NCBI GenBank assembly: GCA_002495185.1 | Contig: DAEB01000049.1 | Coordinates: 1 to 22,854 of the forward strand | DNA from: Thermoplasmata archaeon UBA184 | GTDB lineage: Archaea > Thermoplasmatota > Thermoplasmata > Lutacidiplasmatales > UBA184 | Direction: 5' to 3' | DNA: 22,854 nucleotides | In this document: positions 1-6,842 of the stretch, piece after piece | Numbering within the stretch: the first letter of the stretch is position 1 | Layout of the letters: every line of letters begins with the position of its first letter | Notes under the pieces: model-generated | The model's database searches: none | Told to the model about the DNA's origin: nothing | The model's input: only the letters and a program-made list of their open reading frames with translations | Program-made: the position numbers and the translations under genes

Positions 1-176
1 TCGATGCAGATGCTGCAGTCGAGCGTCGGGAAGTTCTTGTCGAGCGCCGCCATCTTTCCCCCGATCGAGGGCGTCTTCTCGACGAGGACGACACGACGGC
101 CGGCGTCCGCGAGGTCGAGGGCGGCCTGGACTCCGGCGATCCCACCGCCGACCACCATGACGGGGAGGATCGTCAT
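1..176 (-). CDS. hdrA: HdrA-like FAD/iron-sulfur oxidoreductase, N-terminal fragment (cut by window edge)
   Basis: Only the first 58 residues lie in the window; the gene continues off the left edge. The reverse strand starts with ATG at 176 and gives a Rossmann FAD-binding motif VVGGGIAGVQAA, then LVEKTPSIGGKMAALDK and a Cys-containing TLDCSICI. This run is characteristic of HdrA, the flavin subunit of heterodisulfide reductase and its relatives. The protein begins almost directly at the FAD motif, so it lacks the extra N-terminal iron-sulfur domain of methanogen HdrA and resembles the shorter HdrA-like proteins of non-methanogens. Its ATG overlaps the TGA of korC in an ATGA, so it is the fifth gene of the kor chain. 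I infer that it takes electrons from, or gives them to, the ferredoxin used by Kor. Whether HdrB/C-type subunits follow cannot be seen. Confidence 0.85.
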   Translation of the reverse strand, partial: MTILPVMVVGGGIAGVQAALDLADAGRRVVLVEKTPSIGGKMAALDKNFPTLDCSICI

Positions 177-700
177 CCGGCCCCCGGGACCGCGAGCCCC
201 GCACGGAACGCCTTCAGGTTGAGGTCGATCGTCTTCGGCGGGACGGTGTCGCGGATCGCCTCCTCCATCGCCGTCGCGGGGACGATCTTCGAGCGGTCGG
301 TCAGATAGCCGAGCATGACGATGTTCGCGACGATCCGCCGACCGAGGGAGGTCGCCATCCGAGTGAACGGGGCCTTCAGGATCTTCGGGTCCTCGCCTTC
401 GAGGTGGACGAGGTCCTCGTCGATCAGGACGAGCTTCGCTCCGGGGATCCACGAGGCGTTCTTGTTCGCCGCCTCCTGCGAGAGCAGGATGAGGACATCG
501 GGCTGGGCGAAGACGGGGACGGCGATCTCCTTGTCCTCCACTACCACGTCCGCGCTGCACGCGCCCCCGCGCGACTCGGGTCCGTAGTTCTGGGTCATCG
601 CCGCGTTCTTTCCGGCGTGAAGGCATGCGGCCCGGCCGAGAATGAACCCGGAGAGGACCACTCCCTGGCCTCCGAATCCGGCGAATCGGATCCGTGTCAT
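173..700 (-). CDS. korC: 2-oxoacid:ferredoxin oxidoreductase, gamma subunit
   Basis: This 175-residue protein is the gamma subunit of a 2-oxoacid:ferredoxin oxidoreductase, the domain that in this family helps bind coenzyme A. The N-terminus MTRIRFAGFGGQGVVLSG carries the GxGGQG signature of gamma subunits (about residues 8-13). It is followed by NYGPESRGGACSADVVV, also typical of KorC, PorG and VorC. The length matches separate archaeal gamma subunits. The ATG at 700 was chosen because it overlaps the TGA of korB (ATGA) and begins exactly at the conserved beta strand; an upstream extension in frame would be arginine-rich shadow sequence. The next gene, hdrA, starts inside the stop codon. Substrate preference (2-oxoglutarate versus other 2-oxoacids) cannot be settled from this subunit. 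Confidence 0.93.
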   Translation of the reverse strand: MTRIRFAGFGGQGVVLSGFILGRAACLHAGKNAAMTQNYGPESRGGACSADVVVEDKEIAVPVFAQPDVLILLSQEAANKNASWIPGAKLVLIDEDLVHLEGEDPKILKAPFTRMATSLGRRIVANIVMLGYLTDRSKIVPATAMEEAIRDTVPPKTIDLNLKAFRAGLAVPGAG

Positions 701-1626
701 GGGGCCTTCCCCTTCGCGGCCGCCGCCGTAGCGACCGCCTTGTAGCTGTCGAGGAACGTCGGACGCACCCGGTCGACGAACTTCCCGACGATGATCGGCC
801 GGTGGAGCGAGATATCGGTTCCCGAGAGGTCCCCGCTCGACCGGACCTCGACCCGCTCGGGGAGGCCGGCCGCCGAGCCCCAGATCTGCTCGAGGCCCCG
901 GTAGTAGTCCATCTCGTCGAGGCCGCTTCCGATGTCGTTGTTCTTCCCGAAGCTCACCGGGCACGGCGCGAGGACCTCGACGAACCGGAACCCCTGCTTT
1001 CCCGCCGCTTCGGTGAAGCAGTCGCGAAGGCGACGAACATCGAGCGTCGTCCATCGGGCGACGTAGACCGCTCCGACGGCGGCGGCGAGCTGCGGGAGGT
1101 TGAACGGGATCTCGAAGTTCCCGTTCGGCGTCGTCGTCGTTTTCGCGTCGTGGGGGGTGGTCGGACCGGACTGCCCCCCGGTCATTCCGTAGTTGAAATT
1201 ATTGATGCAAACCACGAGAAGGTCCATGTTCCTCCGCGCGGCGTGGATGAAGTGATTGCCCCCGATCGCGAAGAGGTCGCCGTCCCCGGCGAACACCGTC
1301 ACGTGGAGCGACGGGTTCCCGAGCTTGATGCCGGTCGCGAAGGGGATGGCGCGTCCGTGAGTGGTGTGGTAGGCGTCCGCCTTCGCGTAGTAGACGACCC
1401 GCGAAGAACAACCGATCCCGCCGACCAGGACCCGCTTCTCGACCGGGATCCCCGCTCGGTCGAGGCCTTGAAGGAACGCCCCGAGCGCGACGCCGATCCC
1501 GCATCCGGGGCACCAGATGTGCGGGAGAACCTCGGACCGGAGGACCGAGTCGAGCGGGTGTCCGTGGGGCGGAGCCTTCTCGGTCTCGGGAGTCCGGACC
1601 CGGTGTTCGTCGGTCCCGGGGATCAT
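697..1626 (-). CDS. korB: 2-oxoacid:ferredoxin oxidoreductase, beta subunit (TPP-binding)
   Basis: This 309-residue protein is the thiamine diphosphate-binding beta subunit. It has the family's N-terminal WCPGCGIG (residues 38-45), and the TPP/Mg motif GDGD at 114-117 closed by an NN pair at 142-143 in CINNFNYGMTGGQ. The 'YGMTGGQ.SPTT'-like stretch is standard for Kor and Por beta chains. The complex decarboxylates a 2-oxoacid, forms an acyl-CoA and reduces ferredoxin in the cytoplasm. The ATG at 1626 overlaps the korA stop (ATGA), with AGGTGAGAGG just upstream as a Shine-Dalgarno site. Together with KorA, KorC and KorD it makes a complete four-subunit enzyme. Kor (2-oxoglutarate) is the best label from overall resemblance; a branched-chain or pyruvate enzyme is a possible alternative. 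Confidence 0.95.
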   Translation of the reverse strand: MIPGTDEHRVRTPETEKAPPHGHPLDSVLRSEVLPHIWCPGCGIGVALGAFLQGLDRAGIPVEKRVLVGGIGCSSRVVYYAKADAYHTTHGRAIPFATGIKLGNPSLHVTVFAGDGDLFAIGGNHFIHAARRNMDLLVVCINNFNYGMTGGQSGPTTPHDAKTTTTPNGNFEIPFNLPQLAAAVGAVYVARWTTLDVRRLRDCFTEAAGKQGFRFVEVLAPCPVSFGKNNDIGSGLDEMDYYRGLEQIWGSAAGLPERVEVRSSGDLSGTDISLHRPIIVGKFVDRVRPTFLDSYKAVATAAAAKGKAP

Positions 1627-2795
1627 CCTCTCACCTTCGGAGCGCGCTCGGGAGAGCACGCCTCCAGGATCAGCTCGGGCGCGAGCACCTCTCCGCCGGG
1701 GCTCGTCACCCGGACGATGGTGCACTTCCCGGCGAGCAACCGCTCGACCTCGAGCGCCACCTGGCCCATGTTCACCTCGGCGACGACGACGCGGCGGACC
1801 GAGCGGGCGGCGCGCAGGAGGGCGTCGGCCGGGAAGGGCCAGACGGTCTTCGGCCGGAACAATCCGACCCGGACCCCTCGCGTCCGGCCCAGCTCGACCG
1901 CGCCCAGGGCGGAACGCCCGGTGATGCCGTAGGCGACGACCAGCACCTCCGCGTCCTTCGCATGGCGCAGCTCGTACTGCTCGTAGACCTCCCGGTGCTC
2001 GGAGACCTTCCGCAGAAGGCGAGGGAGCAGAACGGCCTGGGTTGCCGTGTCGGTGACGGCGCGCCCCAGCTCGTCATGCGTGAGACTGGTCATCCGGACG
2101 CTGTAGCCCCCTCCGGCCAGCGCCATCTCGGGGACGAGGTCCTCCCCCACTCGGTAGGGACGATATTGGCTCGGGGGAACCGAAGGAAGGCGACGGTAGA
2201 GAAGCGGTCTCTTGCCGGCCTCGGGGATGACGACGCGCTCGCGCATGTGGCCGACGACCTCGTCCATCATGACGAGGACCGGGGTCCGAAGCCGCTCGGC
2301 GGTGTTGAACGCGTCCACGGTGAGCTCAAACGCTTCCTGGGGGGACGAAGGAGAGTAGGCGATCGCCGCGTAATCGCCGTGAGAGCCGAACCGCGCCTGC
2401 ATCATGTCCTGCTGGCCGACCGATGTCGGGAGGCCGGTGCTCGGCCCTCCCCGCTGGACGTTGACGACCACGCACGGAACTTCCATCATGAAGCCGAGGC
2501 CCAGATTCTCCTGCATCAGCGAGAACCCCGGTCCCGAGGTGGCGGTCATCGCCTTCACGCCCGCCACGCTCGCTCCCAGGATCGCTGCGACCGAGCCGAT
2601 CTCATCCTCCATCTGGATGTACTGCCCGCCGATCGGCGGAAGTCGCTCGGCCATCCTCTCCGCGATCTCGGTCGCGGGCGTGATGGGGTATCCCGCGAAG
2701 AACCGACAACCGGCGTAGATCGCTCCCTCGGCGCACGCCTGGTCGCCGAGCATGAAGTGGGAGCCCGTGAGCACGACCCCTTTCTCGGGGCTCAC
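1623..2795 (-). CDS. korA: 2-oxoacid:ferredoxin oxidoreductase, alpha subunit
   Basis: This 390-residue protein is the alpha subunit, combining the pyrimidine-binding domain with the C-terminal transketolase-like domain. Visible signatures are GYPITPATE (residues 35-43), the QMEDE segment with the conserved acidic residue (61-65), TSGPGFSLM (86-94), and NVQRGGPSTG followed by GSHGDYAAIAYSPSSPQEAF, which is typical of KorA. The start codon is GTG at 2795. It is supported by an overlap with the korD TGA (GTGA) and by a strong Shine-Dalgarno sequence GAGGAGGTG five bases upstream. The gene order D-A-B-C is the common archaeal arrangement. The active complex would feed reduced ferredoxin to the redox partner encoded at the end of the operon. 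Confidence 0.95.
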   Translation of the reverse strand: MSPEKGVVLTGSHFMLGDQACAEGAIYAGCRFFAGYPITPATEIAERMAERLPPIGGQYIQMEDEIGSVAAILGASVAGVKAMTATSGPGFSLMQENLGLGFMMEVPCVVVNVQRGGPSTGLPTSVGQQDMMQARFGSHGDYAAIAYSPSSPQEAFELTVDAFNTAERLRTPVLVMMDEVVGHMRERVVIPEAGKRPLLYRRLPSVPPSQYRPYRVGEDLVPEMALAGGGYSVRMTSLTHDELGRAVTDTATQAVLLPRLLRKVSEHREVYEQYELRHAKDAEVLVVAYGITGRSALGAVELGRTRGVRVGLFRPKTVWPFPADALLRAARSVRRVVVAEVNMGQVALEVERLLAGKCTIVRVTSPGGEVLAPELILEACSPERAPKVRG

Positions 2796-3103
2796 TTCCC
2801 CACCTCCTCAACGAAGATCGCGTACTCCGGGCAGACGTCCTGACAGAACCGACACGCGATGCACTCGTCCTTGCGCGACTCCTTCACCCGGACCGGGCGG
2901 TACCCGCGCGAGTTGTACGTCGGCGCGATCTCGAGGACGTCCTTGGGGCAGTAGTGGACGCAGAACTCGCACTCCTTGCATCGGTCGATGATGACCGTCA
3001 CGACCCCGCGTACTCGAGGAGGATGGTCGATCGGATGACGGGCCGGCACGACAGGAACCGCCGGCGGCGCCGGGCCCTGCGTGACAACGGCGGATGGGGC
3101 CAC
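2792..3103 (-). CDS. korD: 2-oxoacid:ferredoxin oxidoreductase, delta subunit (2x[4Fe-4S] ferredoxin)
   Basis: This small ferredoxin subunit carries two CxxCxxCxxxCP clusters (Cys 42, 45, 48, 52 and 81, 84, 87, 91 with the start used here). They bind two [4Fe-4S] clusters and move electrons from the TPP site to ferredoxin. The start is uncertain. I chose GTG at 3103, giving 103 residues, because a TATA-like CTAATCAA complement (TTGATTAG) lies about 26 nt upstream, as expected for a leaderless archaeal transcript. This leaves a proline-rich tail of about 35 residues before the first beta strand VVTVIIDRCKEC. A GTG at 3001 would give the more usual length of about 69 residues, and a longer frame extends to 3334. 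It is the first gene of the kor operon. Confidence 0.88.
   Translation of the reverse strand: MAPSAVVTQGPAPPAVPVVPARHPIDHPPRVRGVVTVIIDRCKECEFCVHYCPKDVLEIAPTYNSRGYRPVRVKESRKDECIACRFCQDVCPEYAIFVEEVGK
2801..2809 (-). promoter_or_regulatory. Shine-Dalgarno site that fixes the korA GTG start
   Basis: The reverse strand reads GAGGAGGTG, five bases before the GTG at 2795. It pairs well with an archaeal 16S 3' end and supports initiation at a GTG that sits inside the korD stop codon. Confidence 0.7.
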
Positions 3104-3125
3104 GGCCGGTCCACCGAGACGTGAG

Positions 3126-3133
3126 CTAATCAA
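3126..3133 (-). promoter_or_regulatory. TATA-like box of the kor-hdrA operon
   Basis: The reverse strand reads TTGATTAG in otherwise GC-rich DNA, centred about 26 nt upstream of the GTG at 3103. That is the spacing expected for a leaderless archaeal transcript. It is the only A/T-rich element at a suitable distance. Assignment is by position and composition only. Confidence 0.5.
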
Positions 3134-3138
3134 GGGGG

Positions 3139-3167
3139 GGTCAAGAGCCCTCGACGGAATCTTGACC
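3139..3167. repeat. Inverted repeat upstream of the kor operon TATA box
   Basis: GGTCAAG (3139-3145) and its exact complement CTTGACC (3161-3167) are separated by 15 bases, giving a centre-to-centre spacing of about two helical turns. It lies immediately upstream of the TATA-like box, where archaeal activators or repressors often bind. It also sits about 130 bases upstream of the divergent plus-strand gene's TATA box. Chance cannot be excluded for 7-base arms. Confidence 0.4.
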
Positions 3168-3296
3168 TCAGGGCGGCCATCGCGATTCGTTCCCTGCTCG
3201 CGCCCCCCGAACGGGCCGCGGTGAGATAGGGGCGGTGCCCCCCGGACGGAACGACGGCTCTGCGCCCGGGGACCGTTCGGCGCATCCGTCCGCCAC

Positions 3297-3304
3297 TTTT
3301 TGTA
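3297..3304 (+). promoter_or_regulatory. TATA-like box of the small membrane protein gene
   Basis: TTTTTGTA stands out from its GC-rich surroundings and is centred about 26 nt before the ATG at 3327, matching a leaderless archaeal start. It is the basis for choosing that ATG over the in-frame ATG at 3318. Confidence 0.5.
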
Positions 3305-3326
3305 CTCCCCACGAGAAATGGGGACT

Positions 3327-3818
3327 ATGCCCATGGGCGGCGAACCGGCATCCCCCGCAGCTCCCCCGATCCCGGTGCGGAGCGGTCGGCGGTCGTGGTG
3401 GGCCTACTCGGTCTACATCCTCTTCGCGCTCGGCGTCGCGGTGCTCCTCGCGGCGGTGATCGTCGTGGTCCGTGCGCCCGGACTGTTCGCGGTCGACCTC
3501 CCCGGTGCCCTGCTCGCCATCGCCGCCTTCCTGATCGGGCTCGCCGTTCTGGACCGATTTCCCCGGCAGATCCTCGTCACCCCCTCGACCATCGAGTTCC
3601 GCTACCTCCTGAGCCGGATCTCCCTGCGGTGGGACCAGCTTGCTGCGCCGACCCTGGTCGGGAAGGGACTGGTGGCGTTCCGTGCGGTCACGGGGGCGAA
3701 GGGAGTCTGGGGTTCGCTCACCGTCACCGTCGACCAAGCCCGAGCGATCCTGAAGTATCCGGCGTGCCCCACGTTCCCGCTCTCGGAAGCGCTCGCCAAG
3801 GCGATCCGTGCCGACTAG
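3327..3818 (+). CDS. Small membrane protein with two transmembrane helices and a PH-like cytoplasmic domain
   Basis: The product is 163 residues with the start used here. A proline-rich N-terminus is followed by two closely spaced hydrophobic helices (about 25-48 and 54-75). A soluble domain of mixed beta strands then begins at FPRQILVTPSTIEFRYLLSR and continues with SLRWDQLAAP and GVWGSLTVTV. The pattern 'two helices, then I.VTP..IEFR..L.....RWDQL' resembles bacterial and archaeal PH-like (bPH2/YdbT-type) membrane proteins, but I recognise the shape rather than a defined family. ATGs at 3318 and 3333 are alternative starts; 3327 fits the TATA-like TTTTTGTA. It converges with the ABC permease with a gap of only 54 bases. 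It is divergent from the kor operon and may share its control region, though nothing in the protein links it to that function. Confidence 0.75.
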   Translation: MPMGGEPASPAAPPIPVRSGRRSWWAYSVYILFALGVAVLLAAVIVVVRAPGLFAVDLPGALLAIAAFLIGLAVLDRFPRQILVTPSTIEFRYLLSRISLRWDQLAAPTLVGKGLVAFRAVTGAKGVWGSLTVTVDQARAILKYPACPTFPLSEALAKAIRAD

Positions 3819-3872
3819 ACCGGGGAAGCGACGGAGACGGGGCAGCGGATTGCCGCTTCCGTCCGGAAGCTC

Positions 3873-4994
3873 CTAGTCCTCCCGCCAGCTGAAGAATCGA
3901 ACCGCGGCCAGCGAGAAGATGACCGCGAGCACGGTGGTCACCGCGAGGTCGAGATACGCGGCCGACGCGTTTCCGAAGACCATCGCAGCGTTGAGTCCGT
4001 CAATGACGTAGTAGAGCGGAAGGGCGTGGGCCACCGGGACGAGCCACGAGGGGAACAGCGAGACCGGGAAGAACGTCCCCGAGAGGAACATCATCGGGAA
4101 GGTGATGATGTTCCCGATCACCCCCGCGGTCTCGGGAGTCTTCGAGACCGAGCCCGCGAGCAGTCCGATCGAGACGAACAGGATGGGCCCGACCACCAGG
4201 AACGGAAGGGCGAGCAAGGTCAGAGTCACGTGCGCCCCGAACACCGCCGTGCCGACGCCCAGGAGGAGCAGCGTCGAGACGAACGCGAGCAGGACGTACC
4301 ACAGGAACGTGGCGGTGAGCCACTCGCCTCGGGTGAGGGGGGTCAGCGAGAGCTGGCGGAACAGCTTGTCGCGCTTCCAGGTCGAGCTCACGTTGACCAT
4401 CGAGAACATCGGGGCTACGAGGACCGAGAACCCGATGAGGCCCGGGACGAGGTAGTCGATGTACCGGTAGAGCTGATTGCCGACGTTCAGGTTCACGGGC
4501 GCGACGACGACCGTCCCGCCCGCGATCCGCAGGTTCTCGCCGTTCGCGACGCCCTGGACGGCCCCCTCCACGATCCCGGCCTCCGAGCCGGAGGACGGGT
4601 TCGTGAACACAAGGAGCTGGACGGGGCCGCAGCTCGGAAGATGCGCGGCGCAGGCGGAGAGGGTGGCGTTGAACCCGGCGGGGATCACGAGGCCGGCCGA
4701 GAGGTCGTTGTGGGCGAGGTACGTCGAGAGGTTGCCCACGTCGGGTGAGACGACATTGACCGTGACGACGCCGGTCGAGTTGAGCGCGGAGAGGAACGCG
4801 ACGCTCGCCGGGGAGTTGTGGTCGAGGTTCTCGACCGTCAGGGGAACCTGGCTACTCCCGGAGTTCGAGAAGACCGCTCCGAAGATGAGGATCAAGATCA
4901 CCGGGAAGATCAGCGACATGAACAGGCCGAGGGGATTCCGGATGTACCCTTTCGCAAACGCCGGGAAGTACGCCGCGATGCGACGGAAGTTCAT
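3873..4994 (-). CDS. ABC-2 type transporter permease
   Basis: This 373-residue integral membrane protein has the classic ABC-2 layout. There is one helix near the N-terminus (about 25-43, LFMSLIFPVILILIFGAVF). A large extracytoplasmic domain of about 160 residues follows, and it contains a Cys pair (115 and 122) that could form a disulfide. Five further helices lie in the C-terminal half, including the family's GTFFPVSLFPSWL and HALPLYYVIDGL stretches. Its ATG at 4994 overlaps the ATPase stop (ATGA) and follows GGAGGAGG, so the two subunits are translationally coupled. With the ATPase it would form an exporter for drugs, lipids or another hydrophobic substrate. The substrate cannot be read from the sequence. 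Confidence 0.92.
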   Translation of the reverse strand: MNFRRIAAYFPAFAKGYIRNPLGLFMSLIFPVILILIFGAVFSNSGSSQVPLTVENLDHNSPASVAFLSALNSTGVVTVNVVSPDVGNLSTYLAHNDLSAGLVIPAGFNATLSACAAHLPSCGPVQLLVFTNPSSGSEAGIVEGAVQGVANGENLRIAGGTVVVAPVNLNVGNQLYRYIDYLVPGLIGFSVLVAPMFSMVNVSSTWKRDKLFRQLSLTPLTRGEWLTATFLWYVLLAFVSTLLLLGVGTAVFGAHVTLTLLALPFLVVGPILFVSIGLLAGSVSKTPETAGVIGNIITFPMMFLSGTFFPVSLFPSWLVPVAHALPLYYVIDGLNAAMVFGNASAAYLDLAVTTVLAVIFSLAAVRFFSWRED

Positions 4995-5932
4995 TTTCCG
5001 GCCTCCTCCGGAATCGCCCCCGGGGTCGACCCGTCCTCGAGCCGGCCGACCATCGAGATGAACACGTCCTCGAGCGTGTCGGTCTGGATCGAGAAGCGAT
5101 CCCACCGCAGCCCGCTCGAGGCCACCAACGCGAGGATCGCGAGCGCATCGGCCTTCGACCGGAGCTCGACCTCGACCGCGCCATCGACCCGCTCGACGTG
5201 AAGGCCCAAGGTCGCGATCCGGTCGGCGAGCGCCGGATCCCCCACGACCCGAAGCCGCTCGGGGCGCCCGAAGCGCGCGATGATATCGACCGGGGAACCG
5301 GTCGCGATGATCCGGCCTCGGTTGATGATCGCGATCCGGTCCGAGAGCTGCTGTGCTTCCTCGAGGTAGTGGGTGGTCAGGAACACGGTCCGCCCCTCGA
5401 GCTTCAGATGCCGGATGACCTCCCAGATCGCCCGGCGGGCCCGGGGGTCCAACCCGGTCGTCGGTTCGTCGAGGAACAGGAGCTCGGGGTCGTTCACGAG
5501 CGCGAGCGCGACCCCCATCTTCTGATGTTGCCCGCCGGAGAGCGTGTCGTAGTAGTCGTTCGCCTTGTCCTGGAGCTCGACCCGGGCGAGGAGCTCGTCG
5601 ACGTCCGGCTTGACTCCGAAGAGATTCGCGTAGAGCCGAAGAGCCTCCCGGGGGGTCAACTTCGGGAAGAAATGGAAGTCCTGCGGTGTCACGCCGATCC
5701 GAGACCGCACCTGGTCGAGCTGGGTCCAGGGGTCGAAGCCCAGGACCCGCACCTCGCCGCTCGTCTTGCGTCGAAGGCCTTCGAGAATCTCGACAGTGGT
5801 CGTCTTTCCCGCGCCGTTCGGGCCGAGGAAGGAGAACACCTCGCCGGTCCGAACGTCGCAGTCGAGACCGTCGACCGCACGGAGCGACCCGTACGTCTTC
5901 ACCAGCTTCGAGACCTCGATCGAATTCGTCAT
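4991..5932 (-). CDS. ABC transporter ATP-binding protein (ABC-2 exporter)
   Basis: This 313-residue ATPase has all nucleotide-binding motifs: Walker A GPNGAGKT (37-44), Q-loop Gln84 in GVTPQDF, signature LSGGQ (131-135), Walker B LLFLDE (151-156), D-loop GLDPRA and switch His188 in TTHYLEEA. The C-terminal 100 residues form the extra domain usual for DrrA-like exporter ATPases and end in DTLEDVFISMVGRLED, a hallmark of that group. ATG at 5932 precedes the first beta strand and follows a purine-rich GGGGGAA. An in-frame GTG at 5965 and an ATG at 6031 are possible but would add unconserved residues. It forms a two-gene operon with the permease. Confidence 0.95.
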   Translation of the reverse strand: MTNSIEVSKLVKTYGSLRAVDGLDCDVRTGEVFSFLGPNGAGKTTTVEILEGLRRKTSGEVRVLGFDPWTQLDQVRSRIGVTPQDFHFFPKLTPREALRLYANLFGVKPDVDELLARVELQDKANDYYDTLSGGQHQKMGVALALVNDPELLFLDEPTTGLDPRARRAIWEVIRHLKLEGRTVFLTTHYLEEAQQLSDRIAIINRGRIIATGSPVDIIARFGRPERLRVVGDPALADRIATLGLHVERVDGAVEVELRSKADALAILALVASSGLRWDRFSIQTDTLEDVFISMVGRLEDGSTPGAIPEEAGK

Positions 5933-5993
5933 CGTTCCCCCGGGCCAGGCTCCGGCTTCCTGCACCGGTCCCTCACGTCGGAGTGGCTCGCAT

Positions 5994-6001
5994 CGGAATA
6001 A
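5994..6001 (-). promoter_or_regulatory. TATA-like box of the ABC exporter operon
   Basis: The reverse strand reads TTATTCCG about 65 nt before the ATPase ATG. A transcript starting about 25 nt downstream would have a leader of roughly 40 nt that includes the purine-rich ribosome-binding stretch. Support is positional only. Confidence 0.35.
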
Positions 6002-6020
6002 CGTTCCGTCAACTGGAACG
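6002..6020. repeat. Inverted repeat abutting the ABC exporter TATA box
   Basis: CGTTCC (6002-6007) and GGAACG (6015-6020) are exact complements separated by 7 bases. On the minus strand the element directly abuts the TATA-like TTATTCCG, covering the position of a TFB recognition element. This would suit a repressor that responds to the exported compound. Confidence 0.4.
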
Positions 6021-6152
6021 CCGGTCTCCATTCGAGGGCGGGTCCATCTTATCCGAGTCGGGGATGGTGGGAAGCGGAGGGGACCGCGGAGTGGCCGAGG
6101 TTCAAGTTCGGCTCCCCATCAGGACGCCACCCTCTCTGTCGACCTCCGCACG

Positions 6153-6827
6153 ATGACCACGATCAAGACGGTCGCCGCCCACGACGTCGTCGAGGCGACA
6201 TACCCGCGGCCGGTCACGGAGAAGGATGAGGTCGGGATGGCGGTCGGCAAAGCGATCGACGGGACGCTCTCTCGGTTCAGCTACGAGTTCGGCCAGGGTC
6301 GGCGGCCGACGACGAGCGCGATGCAGCGCCTCGCCGTCGAGAGCCTGGACGAGGAGCTCGCGGATGCGGACATCACCCTCAGCCCCGAGGAGCGGGACCG
6401 CCAGCTCACCTCGGTCTTCGGGGTGCTCCAGGCGTTCCGGAAGAGGGAGCTGATGGGACTTCCTCGGCCCCGGAGCCGGATCATTCTTCTCAACGAACAC
6501 GTCGGAATCTACGCCCAGCCGGACTACTGGAACGGGCGCGACCGGTTCTACGAGATGAAGAGCTACCTAGCGCGCCCGCCGCCCCCCGACGTGAAGTTGC
6601 AAGTGGCGCTCTTCCAGTGCGCCTTCCCGAACTTCCGAGCGATCCTCGCCTGCTTCGACCGGCACGCGGACCCGGTGACCGCGACCATCGAGAGCGTCCC
6701 TCCGCTCTCGGACGCGGAACGGGACGAGGTCCTGAAGACCGCCTATCGGGTCGGCCGGGAGAGGGGCGTCGAGAAGGTCCTCGAGTACGTCGACAACCCG
6801 GTCGTCCGTTACACGATCAAAGTCTGA
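6153..6827 (+). CDS. PD-(D/E)XK nuclease-like protein (hypothetical)
   Basis: This is a 224-residue protein of unknown role. The second half carries a spaced motif set like that of Cas4/RecB-type PD-(D/E)XK nucleases: Asp124 in GIYAQPDYWNG, Glu134 and Lys136 in FYEMKSY, and a glutamine-rich helix LQVALFQ (Gln150, Gln155). In those enzymes the Asp and Glu bind metal and the Lys activates water. The usual C-terminal Cys cluster of Cas4 is absent, and no cas genes are nearby. The N-terminal 100 residues are mainly charged and helical. The gene is divergent from the ABC exporter and converges with the ammonia-lyase gene, leaving 15 bases between them. The fold assignment rests on motif spacing seen by eye; the protein could be an inactive relative. 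Confidence 0.65.
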   Translation: MTTIKTVAAHDVVEATYPRPVTEKDEVGMAVGKAIDGTLSRFSYEFGQGRRPTTSAMQRLAVESLDEELADADITLSPEERDRQLTSVFGVLQAFRKRELMGLPRPRSRIILLNEHVGIYAQPDYWNGRDRFYEMKSYLARPPPPDVKLQVALFQCAFPNFRAILACFDRHADPVTATIESVPPLSDAERDEVLKTAYRVGRERGVEKVLEYVDNPVVRYTIKV

Positions 6828-6842
6828 CGTGGGAGGGAGAAA

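Noticed and set aside
694..1932. Long plus-strand open frame (412 codons) opposite korB and korA.
   Set aside because: It is antisense to two clearly recognised genes, and its product is a low-complexity Asp/Glu/Arg/Pro mixture without any motif. It is a by-product of high GC and biased third positions.
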